Assembly (NCBI GenBank): GCA_964475765.1
Contig: CAYYZH010000065.1
Coordinates: 1-20,024 of the forward strand
From: Thermohalobaculum sp964475765
Lineage (GTDB): Bacteria > Pseudomonadota > Alphaproteobacteria > Rhodobacterales > Rhodobacteraceae
DNA length: 20,024 nucleotides
Direction of reading: 5' to 3'
The notes under the pieces are model-generated. The model saw only the letters and a list, made by a program, of their open reading frames with translations. It had not been told where the DNA came from and did not search any database. This document shows positions 1-7,625 of the stretch, in pieces (the stretch's first letter is position 1; each line of letters opens with the position of its first letter). The position numbers were made by a program, and so were the translations under genes.

Positions 1-1637
1 TCACCCTCGTTGGTGTAGTTGCCGTCGGTCTGGATCCACATCAGCCCGTTCCCGTCGAACTTCAGCCCGTCCGGCGAGTTGAACATGTTGTCTGCGTTCA
101 CATTCGAAGATCCGGCGTTGGTGTCCGAGTGTACGGTCGGGTTTCCGGCCAGAACGAAGAGATCCCAGTCAAAACCCGCTGCGGTATGGTCACCGCCTTC
201 CGGCTTCCAGCGCACAATCTGACCGTACTTGTTGGCCTCGCGCGGGTTCGGGCCGTTGACCGAGGTATCATCGCCGCCTGCGTTTGGCTTGACGCCGCGG
301 TTCTTGTTGTTGGTAAGAGCGCAGTAGACCTCTGGAGCGTTCGGGTTGGCGGCCACCCATTCCGGACGGTCCATGGTGGTCGCACCAACCGCCGAGCCTG
401 CCTGCCGGGTATGGATGCAGATCTCGGCCTTTGACGCCATGCCCGTGGTCTCGGGCGTCAACTCGATCCATGTTCCCGTGCCGTCCTCGTTGAACTTGGC
501 CACCGAAAGCGTGCCGTTCTCCATCAGCGGATCGGTTGGAACACCCGGTGCATAGACACCGTCCGAGACATAGCGGTAGAGGAACTCACCCCGCTCGTCA
601 TCGCCCATGTAGATCACGACCCGGCCATCGTTGTTGACCAGGGCCTCGGCATTCTCGTGCTTGAAACGGCCGAGAGCGGTGCGCTTCTTGGGGGTCGAAT
701 TCGGATCACGCGGATCGAGCTCGACCACATAACCCGCACAGTTCGGCTCGTTCGGGTTCTTCGTGATGTCGAAGCGCTCGTCGACAATGGCCCAGTTGTA
801 TCCCCAGTCCTCGGCTTTGACGCCATAGCGCTTGTAGGCGGGGTTGTCGGCGCTGCTCTCGTCCGAGGCCGAAAAGTATCCGTTGAAGTTCTCCTCGCAG
901 GCGAGATAGGTGCCCCATGGGGTCACGCCGTTGCCGCAATGGTTCCAACTGCCGATTGACGACTGGCCGCTCGGATCACCAGCGGTTTTGACCAGATCGT
1001 GACCCGCAGCCGGACCGGTCAGCGCCATCGTGCTCTTAGGCGTGACACGGCGGTTGTATGGGCTGTCCTTGACCACCGACCACGAGCCATCCGCATAGGC
1101 GATCTCCATCACCGAAAGGCCGTGCGCCATCATGCCCTTGGCGATGTCGGCCTCGTCGATGATGCGTTTGTCGACGGCGCTCAGTGCGATGATGTTGCGG
1201 TTGGTGTACTCGTTGTTCACTGTCAGCAGGAACTTGCCTTCATGGTGGAAGACGTCCATTCCGTCGTTGTTATCTCCGAACGCCAATGCTTGGCTGTCGG
1301 CAGTACCGCGGGTCGCGTGGTCAAAATCGACACCACCCGGCAGGATCGGATCGCCCCAGCTCACCACGACTTCCGATTTGTAGCCCGCAGGCACCGTGAT
1401 GTCGTCAGCTGCGTTGGTCGGAATCGGATCGAAGGCAAAGCGGTTGGCCGCCGCTTCTGCTATCTGCGGGACACCGCCGAGTGCTGCGAAAGAGCCAAAG
1501 GCCATAACCCCCCCGAGGAGGCCCCGGCGTGATATCGCGGCCTCGACTATGCGATCGAAATCGCATTCCTCTGGGCGAGGGTTATTCTGCTCGTCCCAGT
1601 CGTCGAAAGAGAGTTCGTGTTGTTTGGTACCGTCCAT
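1..1637 (-). CDS. phoX: PhoX family alkaline phosphatase (partial, 3' end outside window)
   Basis: Secreted phosphomonoesterase that releases phosphate from organic phosphates in the periplasm. PhoX enzymes are monomeric, depend on calcium and iron, and are exported folded by the Tat pathway. The visible 545 codons start at the ATG whose complement is at 1635-1637, with GGGGAAGG about ten bases upstream. A twin-arginine signal lies at residues 36-42 (SRRGLLG), followed by a hydrophobic stretch and an AEA-type cleavage site. Family blocks include NHCGNG with Cys234, then TPWGTYLACEEN, and later NCAGYVVELDP. In the characterised PhoX the cysteine of the CGNG block is an iron ligand. The C-terminus is missing, so completeness cannot be judged. 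The gene diverges from the MFS transporter gene across 222 bp that hold a weak Pho-box-like sequence. Family assignment is strong; phosphate regulation is inference. Confidence 0.93.
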   Translation of the reverse strand, partial: MDGTKQHELSFDDWDEQNNPRPEECDFDRIVEAAISRRGLLGGVMAFGSFAALGGVPQIAEAAANRFAFDPIPTNAADDITVPAGYKSEVVVSWGDPILPGGVDFDHATRGTADSQALAFGDNNDGMDVFHHEGKFLLTVNNEYTNRNIIALSAVDKRIIDEADIAKGMMAHGLSVMEIAYADGSWSVVKDSPYNRRVTPKSTMALTGPAAGHDLVKTAGDPSGQSSIGSWNHCGNGVTPWGTYLACEENFNGYFSASDESSADNPAYKRYGVKAEDWGYNWAIVDERFDITKNPNEPNCAGYVVELDPRDPNSTPKKRTALGRFKHENAEALVNNDGRVVIYMGDDERGEFLYRYVSDGVYAPGVPTDPLMENGTLSVAKFNEDGTGTWIELTPETTGMASKAEICIHTRQAGSAVGATTMDRPEWVAANPNAPEVYCALTNNKNRGVKPNAGGDDTSVNGPNPREANKYGQIVRWKPEGGDHTAAGFDWDLFVLAGNPTVHSDTNAGSSNVNADNMFNSPDGLKFDGNGLMWIQTDGNYTNEG

Positions 1638-1752
1638 GTCTTAGACCTTCCCCGTCTAGTTCGCTTTCCTAACGTTGTCCGTACGTAAATCACCGCCCGG
1701 ACTATGTGGGTAAGTTTCACTCATCCATAAGGATACTCATATCGAGGCAGTG

Positions 1753-1765
1753 CAACGATTCGTTG
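1753..1765. promoter_or_regulatory. Short perfect dyad, possible operator
   Basis: CAACGA-T-TCGTTG is a perfect inverted repeat of six bases per arm around a single central base, lying between divergent genes. It could be an operator for a dimeric regulator, but a 6-bp dyad can arise by chance and no regulator gene is adjacent. Confidence 0.3.
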
Positions 1766-1782
1766 ACAGCCGGCGATGACAG
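1763..1782 (-). promoter_or_regulatory. Weak Pho-box-like repeat upstream of phoX
   Basis: Read on the minus strand, CTGTCAT at 1782-1776 is followed by CTGTCAA at 1769-1763. The canonical PhoB site is two CTGTCAT-type heptamers whose starts are 11 bp apart. Here the starts are 13 bp apart because the spacer is six bases rather than four. The half-sites and the location suit a phosphatase gene, but the phasing is wrong for a standard PhoB dimer site. Confidence 0.25.
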
Positions 1783-1859
1783 CTGACCGCGTCCATGCTA
1801 GAAAACGCTGGCGCCGAGCCGCACGCGGCGATACCCCGGTGGTGAAGGAGCCTTCATCC

Positions 1860-3098
1860 ATGGCGCGCCCCATCACGTTGATCGACGAGGTCGACCATCT
1901 TCCCTTCTGGCGAAAGCCCGAAGCGATGTTGCTGATCATGTCGGGCACGCTCTGGTTTGGCTTCTCTCTCTACCTCGTGACCATCAACAACTACGCCATC
2001 GAGAATGTCGATTTTGACGGCTCGGATACAGGCTGGCGCGAGAGCATCCGCGAGATCCCGGGTTTCCTGTCGTTCCTCGTCATCTTTCTCATCCGCTTTA
2101 TGCGCGAACAGACCCTCGCGCTAATATCGCTGGTGCTACTTGGCGCGGCGACCGCGATGACCTCGGCCTTCCCGACGTTCTGGGGTCTGATCCTGATGAT
2201 CTACCTCGCCTCGATGGGGTTCCACTATTTCGAGGCAGTGAACCAGTCGCTCCAGCTTCAATGGCTCGACAAGAAAACCGCGCCCCGCAAGCTTGGTTGG
2301 ATCGTGGCCGCAGGCTCGGTCGGCTCGCTCATCGCCTATTCCGGTGTCCTGCTGGTGCGCGAGGTTTTCGATTGGGGGTATGACTACATCTACATCGTCG
2401 GCGGCTCGGTCGGCCTGACGCTCGCGCTCTTCTGCTGGGTCGCCTATCCCCGGTTCGAAGGCCGTACCGTCCAGCGCAAGGAAATCGTCCTGCGCTCGCG
2501 CTACTGGCTCTATTACGCGCTGATCTTCATGGGCGGCGCGCGGCGCCAGATCTTCATGGTCTTCGCCCCGTTCATGCTGGTCGAGAAGTTTGGACTAGAG
2601 CTGCAACACGTCGCGATGATCTACATCGTGAACTACATCGCCCAGATTTTCTTCGCCCCGCTGGTGGGTCGGTTCATCCAGGCCTATGGCGAGCGGCTCA
2701 GCCTGATCATCGAATACATCGGCCTCTTCGGGGTCTTCTCGCTCTATGTCGGGGTCTACTATTTCGACTGGAGCTGGCAGGTCGCCGCCATGCTGTATGT
2801 CGTCGACAACATCCTGTTTTCGATGGCCTTTGCGCAGAAGACCTACTTCCAGAAAATCTCCGACCCTGCGGATCAGGCGCCCACCGCCGCCGTGGCCTTC
2901 ACCATCAACCACATCGCCGCGGTCTTTCTGCCAGCGGTTCTGGGATATCTCTGGCTCGTCTCGCCGCCAGCGGTCTTTAGCCTCGCGGTGATGATGTCAC
3001 TGGTTTCCCTGGGCCTCGCCTTCCTTGTACCTCGTCACCCGGAAGAAGGTCGCGAGACCATTCTTACCCCCATCGTGGCGACCCAGCCCGGAGAATGA
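1860..3098 (+). CDS. MFS-type membrane transporter
   Basis: A 412-residue polytopic inner-membrane protein with about twelve hydrophobic segments and a charged central loop near residues 205-220. This is the usual layout of a major facilitator superfamily carrier. The substrate cannot be read from the sequence. The chosen start is the ATG at 1860, which gives MARPITLIDEV and has GAAGGAG at 1844-1850 at good spacing. An upstream in-frame ATG at 1776 would add 28 Arg-rich residues without a ribosome site. The stop overlaps the start of the MATE gene (ATGA at 3095-3098), so the two are probably translationally coupled. It diverges from phoX, but a role in phosphate or phosphoester transport would be speculation. 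The C-terminal tail (LVPRHPEEGRE) is typical of MFS ends. Confidence 0.8.
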   Translation: MARPITLIDEVDHLPFWRKPEAMLLIMSGTLWFGFSLYLVTINNYAIENVDFDGSDTGWRESIREIPGFLSFLVIFLIRFMREQTLALISLVLLGAATAMTSAFPTFWGLILMIYLASMGFHYFEAVNQSLQLQWLDKKTAPRKLGWIVAAGSVGSLIAYSGVLLVREVFDWGYDYIYIVGGSVGLTLALFCWVAYPRFEGRTVQRKEIVLRSRYWLYYALIFMGGARRQIFMVFAPFMLVEKFGLELQHVAMIYIVNYIAQIFFAPLVGRFIQAYGERLSLIIEYIGLFGVFSLYVGVYYFDWSWQVAAMLYVVDNILFSMAFAQKTYFQKISDPADQAPTAAVAFTINHIAAVFLPAVLGYLWLVSPPAVFSLAVMMSLVSLGLAFLVPRHPEEGRETILTPIVATQPGE

Positions 3099-4543
3099 GC
3101 GGAGCCAAATTCACCACCGGCTCGACCATGCGCCATGTGGTGGTGATGACCCTGACCTCGTCGGCGGGCCTGCTGGCGCTGTTTTTCGTCGACGCGATCA
3201 ATCTCTTCTACATCTCGCTTCTCGGCGTGACCGAGCTGGCAGCCGCCATCGGGTTCGCCGGTACGATTCAGTTCTTTATGATCTCGGTCTCGATCGGTCT
3301 CCTGATCGCGGGATCGGCCACGGTCAGCCGTGCGATGGGAGAAGGGGATCTGGAGCGCGCCCGGCATCTCGCCAGCTCCGCCCTCGTGACCGCTGTGATG
3401 GCTCTTGGGGCAATTTCCGCATTGGTCTGGATCTTTCGCGTCGAAGCCCTGCGCCTTCTCGGCGCCGAAGGCGAAGCATTGATGCAAGCAAGCTGGTTCC
3501 TCGCCATCTCGCTCCCATCGGTCCCGCTGATTGGAATCGGAATGAGCTGCTCCGGCACATTGCGGGCCATCGGCGAGGCCAACCGCGCGATGTATGTCAC
3601 GCTGGGCGGCGGGCTGGTCGCGGCGGTCCTCGACCCGGTTCTGATCTTCGGCTTCGATCTCGGGCTGACAGGGGCGGCCATCGCGGTTGTGCTCACCCGG
3701 GCCTGCATCGCCGGGATCGGGCTTTGGTTGGTGATCGGCAAGCACAACATGCTGGCCCGTCCGTCGCTCGGGGTCTGGCTCTCGGATCAGACCAGCCTGA
3801 TGATGATCGCCCTGCCCGCAATGGCAACGCAGCTTTCAACCCCGTTCGGCAATGCCTTTCTCACACGCACCGTGGCCGAGTTTGGCGACAGCGCGGTCGC
3901 GGGCTGGGCCGTCATCGGACGGATCACGGCGCTGGCCTTTGGCGGCATCTTCGCGCTGGCAGGCGCAGTTGGGCCGATCATTGGCCAGAACTATGGCGCA
4001 AAGCTCTACCCTCGCATCCGCACGACCTATCGTGACGGGTTGATCTTTGCCGCGATCTACGTGGTCATTGCCTGGGGGATCCTGTTGGTTGCCTCTGGCT
4101 GGATCATCAAAGGCTTCAGCCTCGACACAGAAGGCGCGGAGATCGTGCGCGCCTTTACCATCTACACAGCAGGCGCCTTCATCTTCACCGGTGCGCTCTT
4201 CGTCTCAAACGCCGCCTTCAACAATCTGGGCCGACCCCTCTGGTCCACCATGTTCAACTGGTCGCGCGACGCGGCCGTAATCCCACTGCTCGCCTTTGCC
4301 CTCAGTGCTTCTCTTGGCCCAACCGGCGCGATCTGGATCCAGGCCGCAGCAGGTATCATTGTCGGGAGCCTCGCGGGTTATGTTGGCTGGCGGACCGTCA
4401 ACTCCATTGCCTCCAAACCGCCCCAACCCGCCGAGACAACCAGCATTCCCACCCCCGCCTTTGCCACAGGACGCGCGGCAACCGGGCTTGCCAGCGAAGT
4501 TGCGACGCCCGAACCTCTGGTAACACGCCCCGAGAATCGCTAG
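3095..4543 (+). CDS. MATE family efflux transporter
   Basis: A 482-residue inner-membrane protein with about twelve hydrophobic segments. Its two halves look alike, as in the multidrug and toxic compound extrusion family, which exports cationic or organic compounds using Na+ or H+ gradients. The N-terminal half has the family-like region LFFVDAINLFYISLLGVTEL. The central part, around residues 225-290, begins the second repeat (PAMATQLSTPFGNAF and GRITALAFGG). The start is the ATG overlapping the MFS stop by four bases, with GGAGA just upstream. The last 45 residues or so (from SKPPQPAETT) are Pro/Thr-rich and hydrophilic, probably a cytoplasmic tail; MATE proteins usually stop near 450 residues. 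Export is known for the family, but the substrate is unknown. Confidence 0.88.
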   Translation: MSGAKFTTGSTMRHVVVMTLTSSAGLLALFFVDAINLFYISLLGVTELAAAIGFAGTIQFFMISVSIGLLIAGSATVSRAMGEGDLERARHLASSALVTAVMALGAISALVWIFRVEALRLLGAEGEALMQASWFLAISLPSVPLIGIGMSCSGTLRAIGEANRAMYVTLGGGLVAAVLDPVLIFGFDLGLTGAAIAVVLTRACIAGIGLWLVIGKHNMLARPSLGVWLSDQTSLMMIALPAMATQLSTPFGNAFLTRTVAEFGDSAVAGWAVIGRITALAFGGIFALAGAVGPIIGQNYGAKLYPRIRTTYRDGLIFAAIYVVIAWGILLVASGWIIKGFSLDTEGAEIVRAFTIYTAGAFIFTGALFVSNAAFNNLGRPLWSTMFNWSRDAAVIPLLAFALSASLGPTGAIWIQAAAGIIVGSLAGYVGWRTVNSIASKPPQPAETTSIPTPAFATGRAATGLASEVATPEPLVTRPENR

Positions 4544-4592
4544 ATAGCCCGGCGGAACGCGAACACCTGAGGATCGAGCCAAGGACCAATCA

Positions 4593-4916
4593 ATGCCGAA
4601 GATCACTTACATCGAGCATGGCGGAACCAAACATGAAGTAGAGGTCGCCGAAGGGCTGACCGTCATGGAAGGGGCAGTCTCGAACAATATCCCCGGCATT
4701 GATGCCGACTGCGGCGGGGCCTGTGCCTGCTCGACCTGCCATGTCTATGTCGACCCGGCCTGGATCGAAAAAATCCCCGCCAAGGAGGACATGGAAATCG
4801 ACATGCTCGATTTCGCGTTCGAGCCGGACGAGAACCGTTCGCGCCTGACCTGCCAGATCAAGGTCACCTCCGAGCTTGAGGGCCTTGTCGTCCAAATGCC
4901 GGAAAAACAGATCTGA
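4593..4916 (+). CDS. [2Fe-2S] ferredoxin, adrenodoxin/FdVI type
   Basis: A small soluble electron carrier of 107 residues. The cluster ligands are visible as Cys40, Cys46, Cys49 and Cys87, in the order C-x5-C-x2-C then a distant Cys in RLTCQ; Cys44 is an extra non-ligand cysteine. The pattern, the length and the acidic stretch around residues 65-80 (EDMEIDMLDFAFEPDE) match the vertebrate-type ferredoxins such as Rhodobacter capsulatus FdVI (about 106 residues, fdxE). These reduce cytochrome P450s or serve Fe-S assembly. No P450, ferredoxin reductase or isc genes are adjacent, so the partner is unknown. The start at 4593 has AAGGA about nine bases upstream. The next gene begins two bases after the stop. 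Confidence 0.92.
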   Translation: MPKITYIEHGGTKHEVEVAEGLTVMEGAVSNNIPGIDADCGGACACSTCHVYVDPAWIEKIPAKEDMEIDMLDFAFEPDENRSRLTCQIKVTSELEGLVVQMPEKQI

Positions 4917-4918
4917 TC

Positions 4919-5656
4919 GTGCGGGCGGCGGTACTTCTCTTAGCCGCCTTTCTCTCGCCGGGCACCGGGGTCCTTGCCGATGACACCGCGCCGGACACGC
5001 TGCACTGGGGTTGCGCCAGTGCAGCCTATATGGAGCCTTTGGACATCCCCGGCTACGATGGGCCTGCGTTCAGATCGCTCTACACCACATATTACGTCGA
5101 CGGTGCAGGCGGCGACATCGAAGAAGCCATCGTTCCGGTAGCCGATGGCGGGGCCTATCTCGGCGCTGCACCCTATTGCGGGAGATTTGACGATGACGGC
5201 GCCCCCGACCCATTGGTTGTCCGCTTCAGTCCGGGCCACGGTACAGAAATCGTGGCCATTGTCCGAGGCCGCGACCACATCATCATCGCTGCGCACCCCG
5301 ACGCCGCCGATCTCGCACCTGTCGCGATAACATCCCTGAGCGGCCGTCCTGGACAGGCCGTGGCCTATCTCGAAACCGCGCGAGACATGAGCGTACTTCA
5401 CATCGTCCAGGTCAATGCGGGTGAGGTTCAGGACCGCCTCAGTCTGGAAGGGTTTGCGGATCCCACTGGCCGCGATCCACGTGTCGTGGATTTTGTGCGC
5501 GACTGTGGCGATGGCCCGGAGTTGGTTCTGCCATCGACGAACTGGACGACCCTCGATAAAATCCGTTTGATCCCGGACGGGCTGGAACGTGCTACGATTG
5601 CCCGGAAGCCCGACTTTTCCCGACTGGTCCGTGCTCTGGAGTGCCATACCGAATGA
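4919..5656 (+). CDS. Secreted FG-GAP/VCBS-like protein, first of a tandem pair
   Basis: A 245-residue protein of unknown function with a Sec signal peptide (residues 1-20, likely cleaved after GVLA). It starts with GTG two bases after the ferredoxin stop, so it probably belongs to the same transcript. It is clearly homologous along its length to the following gene. Shared landmarks are HWGCASAAY near residue 30, CGRFDDDG at 87-94, AVAYLETA at 147-154, RDCGDGPELVLP at 194-205 and a terminal LEC. All four cysteines (32, 87, 196, 242) are conserved in the paralogue, suggesting two disulfides in the periplasm. The first Ca2+-loop-like motif is partly kept (DDDGAPD), but the second is lost: SLSGRPGQA stands where the partner has DMNGDGQND. 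The fold is probably a small beta-propeller-like or blade repeat protein; no enzymatic function can be assigned. Confidence 0.8.
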   Translation: MRAAVLLLAAFLSPGTGVLADDTAPDTLHWGCASAAYMEPLDIPGYDGPAFRSLYTTYYVDGAGGDIEEAIVPVADGGAYLGAAPYCGRFDDDGAPDPLVVRFSPGHGTEIVAIVRGRDHIIIAAHPDAADLAPVAITSLSGRPGQAVAYLETARDMSVLHIVQVNAGEVQDRLSLEGFADPTGRDPRVVDFVRDCGDGPELVLPSTNWTTLDKIRLIPDGLERATIARKPDFSRLVRALECHTE

Positions 5657-6399
5657 AGATGCTGACGTTTCCCGCCGCCCTCCTGACCGGACTGGCGCTC
5701 ACCGGAGGGGCCCATGCCCTCGAAGCCGACGATGTCGTCTGGGGCTGTGAAGACGCCGGCTATGTCCAGCCGACCACGGAGTACAGGCACGGCGTTCTTG
5801 GCGACGATGTCGAGTACAAGGGCCTGATGCTTCTGGTGCACACCGATGCCGGGGTTCTGCCTGCGGTGCTGGAACTGCCCGAGGGGCAGGTCTATGAGGA
5901 CATCGCACCGCGCTGTGGCGATCTGGATGGCGACGGCGAGGACGAGGTCGTTGCCGTCATCTCTGACGCGAGCGTCGGTGCCCGGCTGGCGGTCTACTCC
6001 AAACGCTCAGGGCCTCTGGATGAGACGCCGCCCATCGGACAGGGATATCGTTGGCTGGCGCCCATCGGGATTACGGACATGAACGGCGACGGCCAGAACG
6101 ATGTTGCCTATGTGGAAACGCCTCATCTGGGTGGCACACTCAGGGTTTGGACCCTCAGGGACGGCGCACTGGTGGAAATCGCCAGAGACCGCGGCTATTC
6201 TAACCACAGGATCGGTGAGAATTTCATCACCGGAGGTGTTCGCGATTGTGGCACCGGCGCGGAACTCGTGGTGCCGGATTTCGGCTGGAACGAATTGCGC
6301 GCGGTCAGGATGGAGAATGGTGTTTTGGTTTCAGAAACCCTTGGCAGCGATACAGGCCCCGAGGCTGTCAAAGCCGCGCTGGACTGTCAGGGCGGTTGA
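5653..6399 (+). CDS. Secreted FG-GAP/VCBS-like protein, second of a tandem pair
   Basis: A 248-residue exported protein with a signal peptide (MKMLTFPAALLTGLALTGGA, cleavage near AHA). The ATG at 5653 overlaps the previous stop (ATGA), which argues for this start over the in-frame GTG at 5641. Two aspartate-rich loops of the D-x-D-x-D-G type, DLDGDGEDE at 90-98 and DMNGDGQND at 142-150, each lead into a hydrophobic strand (VVAV, VAYV). That is the calcium-binding signature of FG-GAP/VCBS and integrin-like repeats. Four cysteines (32, 88, 199, 245) align with those of the upstream paralogue. Its role is unknown. Related domains often act in surface adhesion or protein binding, but at this length it is more likely a small periplasmic protein. 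It lies 30 bp before the amidotransferase-like gene and may be co-transcribed. Confidence 0.82.
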   Translation: MKMLTFPAALLTGLALTGGAHALEADDVVWGCEDAGYVQPTTEYRHGVLGDDVEYKGLMLLVHTDAGVLPAVLELPEGQVYEDIAPRCGDLDGDGEDEVVAVISDASVGARLAVYSKRSGPLDETPPIGQGYRWLAPIGITDMNGDGQNDVAYVETPHLGGTLRVWTLRDGALVEIARDRGYSNHRIGENFITGGVRDCGTGAELVVPDFGWNELRAVRMENGVLVSETLGSDTGPEAVKAALDCQGG

Positions 6400-6429
6400 G
6401 ACCACACCCATCGGAGAAGTGAGATTGAT

Positions 6430-7203
6430 ATGACCCGCCCTGTAATCGGCATCACCACAAGCTACCACAAGGCCGAAGACACCTACGAGGTGCAGATGAC
6501 CGGGCGGCGCGCCATTGAGGCGGTGGGCGCTGTGGCCGATGGCCTGCCCCTATTGGTTCCGGGCCTGCCGGATGCAGTCGATGTCGGGGACCTTCTGGCG
6601 ACGCTGGACGGGCTGGTGCTGACCGGTGGACGGGCGAATGTTCATCCGAAGTACTACGGCGAGGACCTGACCGACGCTCATGGAGACATGGACGAGGGAC
6701 GCGATGCGGTGGGCCAGCCCCTGATCAAAGCCGCCATCGATCTTGGCATTCCGGTCTTTGGACTTTGCCGCGGCATTCAGGAGATCAACGTGGCGCAGGG
6801 CGGAACGCTCTATCCCGAGATCGGAGACCTCCCCGGCAAGCATCGCCACCGCATGCCTAAGGGCTGCAAGGACATGGGCGTGATTTTTGAGCTGCGCGAG
6901 CAGGTGCGCCTGCGCCCCGGTGGCGTGCTGGCGGACATGTTGGGAACCGAACAGATCGTAACGAACTCGCTGCATGGCCAGGCGGTCAGACGACCCGGCG
7001 AGCGCGTGGTCGTTGAGGGTTGGGCGACAGATGACACCGTCGAGGCAATCTCAATCAGCGGCGCACGGAGTTTTGCGATTGGCGTGCAGTGGCATGCTGA
7101 GTTCAACGCCGCAGGCGACCCCGTGAGCCAGGTCCTTTTCCGGGAGTTCGGAAATGCTGCCCGGGCCCGTCAGTCCCGGCGACAGGGGGCAAACGCAGCC
7201 TGA
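6430..7203 (+). CDS. Gamma-glutamyl-gamma-aminobutyrate hydrolase-like (class I glutamine amidotransferase, peptidase C26)
   Basis: A 257-residue cytoplasmic hydrolase of the PuuD-like C26 family, which cleaves gamma-glutamyl amide bonds such as gamma-Glu-GABA in putrescine breakdown. The catalytic triad is visible: nucleophile Cys113 in FGLCRGIQEINVAQGG, and His222 and Glu224 in GVQWHAEF. The oxyanion-side motif LVLTGGRANVHP at 62-73 is also typical. GGAGAAGTGAG ends about eight bases before the ATG. The C-terminus is Arg-rich (ARARQSRRQ). No other putrescine-pathway gene is nearby, so the true substrate could be another gamma-glutamyl compound. The gene converges on mutT with only ten bases between the stops, and no hairpin terminator is seen there. 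Confidence 0.88.
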   Translation: MTRPVIGITTSYHKAEDTYEVQMTGRRAIEAVGAVADGLPLLVPGLPDAVDVGDLLATLDGLVLTGGRANVHPKYYGEDLTDAHGDMDEGRDAVGQPLIKAAIDLGIPVFGLCRGIQEINVAQGGTLYPEIGDLPGKHRHRMPKGCKDMGVIFELREQVRLRPGGVLADMLGTEQIVTNSLHGQAVRRPGERVVVEGWATDDTVEAISISGARSFAIGVQWHAEFNAAGDPVSQVLFREFGNAARARQSRRQGANAA

Positions 7204-7213
7204 CCCAACGGTC

Positions 7214-7612
7214 CTAGAGCCAGTCTCGCAGAACCGGGATCAAGGGCAGATCCGCAGGCGGCATCGGGTAGTCTCTCAGTTTCGCGGGAGCGGCCCAGGC
7301 AAGCCGTTGCCCCTCGCGCCCCTCGGCGATCCCATTCCATTTGCGGCAGGCATAGAGCGGCATCAGCAAGTGAAAATCCTCATAGGCGTGGCTGGCGAAG
7401 GTCAGCGGCGCGAGACAGCTCTCCCACGTGTCGATCCCCAACTCCTCTTGCAGTTCCCGGATCAGGCAAGCCTCGGGCGATTCGCCCGGCTCCACTTTGC
7501 CGCCGGGGAATTCCCAAAGCCCTGCCATGGACTTGCCCTCGGGTCGTTGAGCCAGCAGCACGCGCCCGTCCCTGTCGATCAGGGCAACGGCTGCAACAAG
7601 GACAATCTTCAC
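7214..7612 (-). CDS. mutT: 8-oxo-dGTP diphosphatase MutT (Nudix hydrolase)
   Basis: Sanitises the nucleotide pool by hydrolysing 8-oxo-dGTP to the monophosphate, preventing A:T to C:G changes. It has 132 residues, close to the 129 of the E. coli enzyme. The Nudix box runs from Gly38 to Ile60 and fits G-x5-E-x7-REUxEExGU exactly, with Glu44, Arg52, Glu53, Glu56 and Glu57. WEFPGGK and the N-terminal VLVAAVALID strand are typical of MutT. It starts with GTG thirteen bases after the argJ stop and is the last gene of the PPIase-argJ-mutT unit. The ribosome site is poor (AGGG immediately before the start), so coupling to argJ is likely. Confidence 0.9.
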   Translation of the reverse strand: MKIVLVAAVALIDRDGRVLLAQRPEGKSMAGLWEFPGGKVEPGESPEACLIRELQEELGIDTWESCLAPLTFASHAYEDFHLLMPLYACRKWNGIAEGREGQRLAWAAPAKLRDYPMPPADLPLIPVLRDWL

Positions 7613-7625
7613 CCCTGGAGACCGC

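Larger units (their letters stand above)
1638..1859. other. Divergent intergenic region between phoX and the MFS gene
   Basis: This 222-bp region must hold both the phoX and the MFS promoters. I could not assign a convincing -35/-10 pair to either gene. What can be seen is a 13-base dyad at 1753-1765 and, overlapping it, two Pho-half-site-like heptamers at 1763-1769 and 1776-1782. An open frame continues upstream of the MFS start to an ATG at 1776, but its translation is Arg-rich and not transporter-like. Confidence 0.6.

Noticed and set aside
1776..1859. Upstream in-frame ATG extending the MFS protein by 28 residues
   Set aside because: The extension is Arg-rich and without a ribosome site, while the ATG at 1860 has GAAGGAG at correct spacing and begins a normal MFS N-terminus.
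5641..5652. GTG start four codons upstream for the second VCBS-like protein
   Set aside because: The ATG at 5653 overlaps the upstream stop as ATGA and gives a cleaner signal peptide.
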